A stretch of 64,000 nt of DNA from Schlesneria sphaerica. Its GTDB lineage: Bacteria > Planctomycetota > Planctomycetia > Planctomycetales > Planctomycetaceae. The notes beneath the pieces are model-generated. The model worked only from the letters and a program-made list of their open reading frames with translations, made no database searches and was not told where the DNA came from. The translations under genes and the position numbers were made by a program. Positions 60,136 to 64,000 of the stretch are shown here, piece after piece. Numbering within the stretch: position 1 is the stretch's first letter; every line of letters begins with the position of its first letter. The stretch is from NCBI RefSeq assembly GCF_044336245.1, contig NZ_CP172346.1, forward strand, positions 620,001 through 684,000, given 5' to 3'.

Positions 60136-60250
60136 TCCAGGAATTCCTGCAAGTAACAAGTAATTTGTCCCTCGATTTAACGCTCCGCAAATCCGTGTGC
60201 TGAACCAGGAAGCCAGCGGCGCATTCGTATCAGTGAAAAAGGAGTCTGCT

Positions 60251-61312
60251 TTGCCATCAATTCGCATTTTGAGTACCGGTCGCGTCGATGAACGAGAGTC
60301 GGCCTTTCCGCAGGCCGTGCAACTTCCGAATGGCGACATCCTCTGTGCGTTCAGTGTCGGGGGGGGCCAGTACGTTCACGGAGGTACCGATTGGGCTCGG
60401 TCCACGGATGGTGGCTTAACCTGGAAGGCCGAAGGACATCTGCTCCCGGCAACGATCGATCCCCCTTCTGCAAACTCACTCAAGATCAGTCTCTCTGCTG
60501 ATGGCAAGACGATCTACGCCTACGGGACGCGCTATCTGGGGAGCCCCGATGAACGCTACGGAGAACGCGAAGGCCAGACGCTGTTCTGCCAGTCAACCGA
60601 CAACGGCCAGACGTGGTCCTCGCCGCAGCCGGTCCCGATGCCGGCTCACCGAATGGAGATTTCACATTCCATTCGGCCCCTCGCCTCCGGCCGCCTACTC
60701 GCTCCCGGTGCCGTCCTCGCAACGAAGGAGCGTCTGGGTGAAGAGGTCGTCCTCGCGATTTCTGACGACGGGGGGCAAACCTGGCCGCATCTGCGAACCG
60801 CATTTAAAGATCCGAACGACAAACACGGGTATTGGGAACAGAAGTTCGAAGAGATCACCCCCGGAACGGTCATGGGAACGGCCTGGACGGTGACTCTCGG
60901 GGAATACCACGATCAACCCAACAGCTTCGCCATTTCGCACGATCACGGCTGGACCTGGAGTCACCCCCAGTCCACGGGGATCCGCGGCCAGACCCTGTCG
61001 TTCCTCCCCCTGGGCGAAGATCGGCTGCTGGTGCTTTACAATCGCCGCTACGGTCAGCAGGGAATCGTGATGGCGCTCGTCACCTTCACCGAAACTTCCT
61101 GGACCGTCGTCTACGAAGGCCTGCTCTACGACGCTCGTGACTTCCGTGACGGTCCGAATCAGGGGGCAACCGGAGTCGACGAACTGGATAGTTTTCAGTT
61201 CGGCTTCCCCACAGCCATCAAACTGCAGGACGGAACCATCCTCGCCACCAACTGGTCGGTCGAACAAGGACGATGTGGTATCCGATGGACCAAGTTGGCA
61301 ATCGACTGGTAG
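60251..61312 (+). CDS. BNR-repeat / sialidase-like protein
   Basis: A 353-residue protein with four Asp-box (BNR) repeats of the sialidase fold: STDGGLTW (about 51-58), STDNGQTW (115-122), SDDGGQTW (171-178), SHDHGWTW (229-236). The arginine triad and Tyr of true sialidases cannot be confirmed by eye, so neuraminidase activity is unproven; BNR proteins may also cleave other glycans or act as lectins. The TTG at 60251 is chosen as start: AAGGAG lies 6 nt upstream at 60239-60244. The frame is open from a GTG at 60197, which has no ribosome binding site. No signal peptide is visible from either start, so it may be cytoplasmic. Last gene of the GntR-linked run. Confidence 0.88.
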   Translation: MPSIRILSTGRVDERESAFPQAVQLPNGDILCAFSVGGGQYVHGGTDWARSTDGGLTWKAEGHLLPATIDPPSANSLKISLSADGKTIYAYGTRYLGSPDERYGEREGQTLFCQSTDNGQTWSSPQPVPMPAHRMEISHSIRPLASGRLLAPGAVLATKERLGEEVVLAISDDGGQTWPHLRTAFKDPNDKHGYWEQKFEEITPGTVMGTAWTVTLGEYHDQPNSFAISHDHGWTWSHPQSTGIRGQTLSFLPLGEDRLLVLYNRRYGQQGIVMALVTFTETSWTVVYEGLLYDARDFRDGPNQGATGVDELDSFQFGFPTAIKLQDGTILATNWSVEQGRCGIRWTKLAIDW

Positions 61313-61681
61313 CCCCGGGTGCAACTCAACACTTCGTGCCGTGCACCAGCGCGAAGGCCCGTAAACCACCCGCACAGGTCGGATCGAATCACATGAGATC
61401 CGACCTCACCCGCGTTCATCCAGGTGGTTTCGGGCTTCGGTATCCCCACTCCCCTTCCCCATCTCTCTTCGTTGAGTGAATTGACCTTTGATCAAGATCT
61501 CCGGAGCGGTGCCGGAGATCATTCCCCCCAAACGACTATTCTGAGACGGGATCGCTTTCTCGGCGGGAATAATGGCATAATGTCTTTGTCAGTGAGAGTC
61601 GTTCGGGCACACTCTCCCAAGCCCGCAGTCCTCGCAGCAACGACGCCCGGTTGTCGGCATTCCCGTCGTAAGGAACTTCCC
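61313..61681. other. Intergenic region before the double-thioredoxin lipoprotein
   Basis: About 370 bp holding only the weak hairpin at 61496-61520. The open frame of the next gene extends back to 61424, but those 86 codons precede the lipoprotein signal and are taken as untranslated. Confidence 0.45.
61496..61520 (+). terminator. Possible terminator after BNR gene
   Basis: Stem GATCTCCGG (61496-61504) with CCGGAGATC (61512-61520), 7-nt loop, about 185 bp past the BNR gene stop. The following ATTCCCCCC is not T-rich, so this is weak. Confidence 0.4.
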
Positions 61682-62833
61682 ATGAGACAAATCGTCCGAT
61701 CGATGCTGAGCTTGTCATTCCTGATTACTCCGATTTCGATAGGTCTGATCGGATGTGGAAGCGTGGCTGAGCCGAACCGTCAAAGCCAGTCACCTGCAGC
61801 GCCTGCTGCTCCAGCAACAGCAGTTACAGCGCAGTCCGTCGCCGAGGCGGAATCCAAAGAGTCGACGACCACAGTTGCCGTAGAAACCCCAAGGCAGCAG
61901 GCACTCTCGTCTGAAAGCACGAGCAGTGAACTGGCGGAAACTCCGGTCGAAGCGGCAGCTCCCGCAAAACCCAAGCGAAGGCCCATCTACGATGAAACTG
62001 CCGATGCCAAGGAGTTGATCGCGAAAGCGATCCGACGTGCCCAACGCGATGATAAGCAGGTCATTATCGAATGGGGCGGAAACTGGTGCGGCTGGTGTTA
62101 CTTGCTTCACGATTGTTTCACCAAGGTCCCGGAAGTCGCCAAGATCGTCAACGAAGAGTACGAGCTCGTTCTTGTTGACTCGAATTCCAATGAGAAACTG
62201 ATGAAGGAATATACCGGCGACCACAGCGTCCAGGGATTTCCGCACCTGACAATCGTCGATCAAGAGGGCAAAGTTCTGACCAACCAGGACACCGAGCCGC
62301 TGGAGCAGGGACGAGGACACGATCCTGCGCTGGTCACCGCTTTCCTGTCCAAATGGGCTGTACCTAAGGTCGACGCCGAGCAACTGCTCTCTTCAAAACT
62401 GGAACTCGCGAAAAGCAGCGACAAACGAGTTCTGTTTCGCGTCGCTGACCCCTATTGCGGCTGGTGTAAGGTTCTGTCACAGTTCGTCCAGGATCATGAA
62501 TCGTTACTTGCAAAAGACTTTGTCGACGTGAAGATCGACACTCTGCGAATGTCCGACGGCGTAAAAGTCTCAGAAGCACACCGTCCCCCCAACGCCAATG
62601 GACATCCCTGGTTCATCATCATGGGCCCCGCTGGCGAGGTCCTCGCCACTTCCGTCAGTGACAAGGGGAACATCGGCTACCCCGGAGCCACAGAGGAGAT
62701 CGCTCATTTCATGAAAATGCTCCGCGACACACGAAAGTCGCTCACCGACGAGGACCTGGCCTCACTCGAAGTAGACCTCAACGACTTCCGCATCCGCCGC
62801 GAGAAAAAGCTGGCCGAACAGTCATCGAATTGA
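61682..62833 (+). CDS. Lipoprotein with two thioredoxin-like domains
   Basis: A 383-residue lipoprotein: signal LSFLITPISIGLIGC with lipobox Cys at 25, a Pro/Ala/Ser-rich linker to about 100, then two thioredoxin-fold domains in tandem. The first has WCGWC at 135-139 (GGNWCGWCYLLHDCF), the second YCGWC at 258-262 (ADPYCGWCKVLSQF); both have the cis-Pro region (GFPHLTIVD; NGHPWFIIMG). It likely handles disulfides or cytochrome maturation on the cell surface. The ATG at 61682 is chosen since AAGGA lies upstream at about 61670; the frame is open from 61424. Alone on its strand. Confidence 0.93.
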   Translation: MRQIVRSMLSLSFLITPISIGLIGCGSVAEPNRQSQSPAAPAAPATAVTAQSVAEAESKESTTTVAVETPRQQALSSESTSSELAETPVEAAAPAKPKRRPIYDETADAKELIAKAIRRAQRDDKQVIIEWGGNWCGWCYLLHDCFTKVPEVAKIVNEEYELVLVDSNSNEKLMKEYTGDHSVQGFPHLTIVDQEGKVLTNQDTEPLEQGRGHDPALVTAFLSKWAVPKVDAEQLLSSKLELAKSSDKRVLFRVADPYCGWCKVLSQFVQDHESLLAKDFVDVKIDTLRMSDGVKVSEAHRPPNANGHPWFIIMGPAGEVLATSVSDKGNIGYPGATEEIAHFMKMLRDTRKSLTDEDLASLEVDLNDFRIRREKKLAEQSSN

Positions 62834-63011
62834 CCGACAGCGTTTTCGATGAGAGTACATCATTCACCAAAATGCCTACTCGGCAGAAGTGAATTGGATC
62901 AGAGCATCAATCGCTGCCGTGAGGTTGCGGTCGATTCCTCACAAAATGTGCAACGTGCCGCTACTTCAATGACGGTGACTGAAACGAGTCCCATGCAGCC
63001 AAAGTCGTTGT

Positions 63012-63398
63012 TCAACGGCCGGGATGTACCGACTGCGACAGTGGCGGCGCTGCTCGTAAGAGGGGCCGAGCGTAAGGTGTAGCAATTGCGTTCAGGAACG
63101 CAACCAGGATGAGCAGCGGAAAAAGAATCCCAAAAATCATTGCCAGTGTCGCAGAGAACAATCCTCTGTCGATTTGCTCGCAAACCAGGGCATAGGGTAC
63201 CCAGAGGATCGGTACGATGAGTAGTCCTGCTCCATGGTGGTAAAATCGAACTGCAATGGGATTCCACCTTACGAGTGCTGCTTCCGGATACCCGAGAATA
63301 TCAAGCATCAAATTCACGACCACGTACGCGACGACAACAATGCCAACCTGCGCAAGCCCCATCCAACCGACGTAGCGTGCCATTGCCGGAAGCTCCAT
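63012..63398 (-). CDS. Small hypothetical membrane protein
   Basis: A 128-residue protein with three hydrophobic segments (about 13-34, 57-77, 84-104), with ends MELPAMARY and SQSVHPGR. No recognised domain. ATG complement of 63396-63398; weak ribosome binding site. Hydrophobic composition makes a true membrane protein likely, but the low similarity to any family means it could be a shadow frame. Confidence 0.65.
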   Translation of the reverse strand: MELPAMARYVGWMGLAQVGIVVVAYVVVNLMLDILGYPEAALVRWNPIAVRFYHHGAGLLIVPILWVPYALVCEQIDRGLFSATLAMIFGILFPLLILVAFLNAIATPYARPLLRAAPPLSQSVHPGR

Positions 63399-63549
63399 GA
63401 ATTGAACGTTTCAAGTTGGCTTGAATAGCAAAAGGAGGTTGAAGCTGGCTTGTAGAGACGGACAGACAGGGGTCCACCTGCGTCGATGATTCGAACATAA
63501 TTTCGGAAAGTAACGGCATCGATCCTCGTTCGACGCGGTAGTCTCTCGT

Positions 63550-64000
63550 TCACTTGCTCATTTCGAATGACTGTACCATGGACTCGACGTCAGGAAGGAT
63601 TTCGTCATCAAGATGAAGTGGAATAGTACTCACGATAAAGAAGCAGCGGTCGCCCGCCATAAAGACCCATTGCCGCCACTGGACCTTCCTGCCCTTTCCT
63701 TTGAGCAGTGTTTCAAAGAAAAGCGATTCATACTTCCCCACTTTCGTTGAAACCATCTCCTCCTTTTCTGCCTTCGGCTTCACTCGCTTTGCCCACTCCA
63801 GTGCGACCTCATCCCGAATCTTTTCCAGGAATGCATTCTTGTCGTCCTCATTCGTTGAATATCTTCCGAACTCGTAGATATCCATTCCAACTGGAAACTC
63901 AGGAGGGATATACATCACCCAATGACCTTTATCTTCTGATCGCCAGTCTTCTGCCAGCTTGACCTTAAACGGCTTTTCACGTTTGACTCGCCGGAAATGA
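63550..64000 (-). CDS. Hypothetical protein, N-terminus beyond the right edge
   Basis: The frame is open through the window edge: residues ahead of the first in-window start (GTG complement of 63916-63918) read HFRRVKREKPFKVKLAED and onward, so the true start lies outside. The visible ~149 residues are soluble, with WVMYIPPEFPVGMDIYEFGRYSTNEDD and HLDDEILPDVESMVQSFEMSK, and contain no motif that I recognise. Functional assignment is not possible. Confidence 0.8.
   Translation of the reverse strand, partial: HFRRVKREKPFKVKLAEDWRSEDKGHWVMYIPPEFPVGMDIYEFGRYSTNEDDKNAFLEKIRDEVALEWAKRVKPKAEKEEMVSTKVGKYESLFFETLLKGKGRKVQWRQWVFMAGDRCFFIVSTIPLHLDDEILPDVESMVQSFEMSK

Overview
The window looks like a chromosomal segment of a planctomycete (Planctomycetales type; genus not determinable from the sequence alone). 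The evidence is the set of paralogous families typical of that phylum: two DUF1559 proteins with a pilin-like N-terminus, a PSCyt1/DUF1549/LamG/DUF1553 cytochrome-type protein, two Tat-type DUF1501 proteins, Tat-exported Gfo/Idh/MocA and enolase-superfamily proteins, a very large alpha-2-macroglobulin and an FG-GAP protein. Genes are mostly single transcription units separated by long non-coding gaps. I see no insertion sequence, prophage, CRISPR array, rRNA or tRNA.

Layout. 1-7 kb: truncated DUF1559 gene (-), GNAT acetyltransferase, purF, dapF and, convergent across a strong bidirectional terminator, a class V aminotransferase. 7-13.4 kb: a 2047-residue alpha-2-macroglobulin (-). 13.7-18.7 kb: PSCyt/DUF1553 protein, a small beta-sandwich-like protein and a thiolase, closed by a terminator. 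18.9-22.6 kb: Tat-exported oxidoreductase, zinc alcohol dehydrogenase, DUF488 protein. 22.7-26.9 kb (-): MOSC protein and an operon-like set merR - quinol-type NO reductase - DUF542 (ScdA N-terminal type) - cupin, preceded by a textbook MerR-type promoter with a 20-bp spacer. 27-36 kb: TfoX-N protein, DUF1501, EamA-like half transporter, YihY membrane protein, four-ACT aspartokinase, Tat-exported enolase-superfamily enzyme, rarA. 36.5-40.4 kb: flhA and a FliA/WhiG sigma factor. 40.5-50 kb: PLP aminotransferase, membrane-associated P-loop ATPase, superoxide dismutase, DUF255 thioredoxin/DsbD-like fusion, secreted trypsin-like protease. 50-53.3 kb (-): lipoprotein, DUF1559, DUF1501. 53.4-61.3 kb: a GntR/FCD regulator divergent from a run of FG-GAP protein, Gfo/Idh/MocA oxidoreductase, MFS transporter and BNR/sialidase-like protein, with a near-perfect 30-bp palindrome next to the gntR start. 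61.6-64 kb: lipoprotein with two thioredoxin domains, a small membrane protein and a gene cut by the right edge.

How genes may work together. The best-supported functional unit is the merR-nor-DUF542-cupin operon: NO reduction to N2O plus iron-sulfur repair, placed under a thiol-rich MerR activator. The second is the GntR-linked set, which reads as uptake and oxidation of a sugar or sugar derivative, substrate unknown. purF (purine), dapF and aspartokinase (lysine/diaminopimelate family) are housekeeping genes that are scattered rather than operonic. Start codons were adjusted from the longest frames wherever a ribosome binding site or family alignment argued for an internal start; all identifications are from reading the sequence, with no database search.
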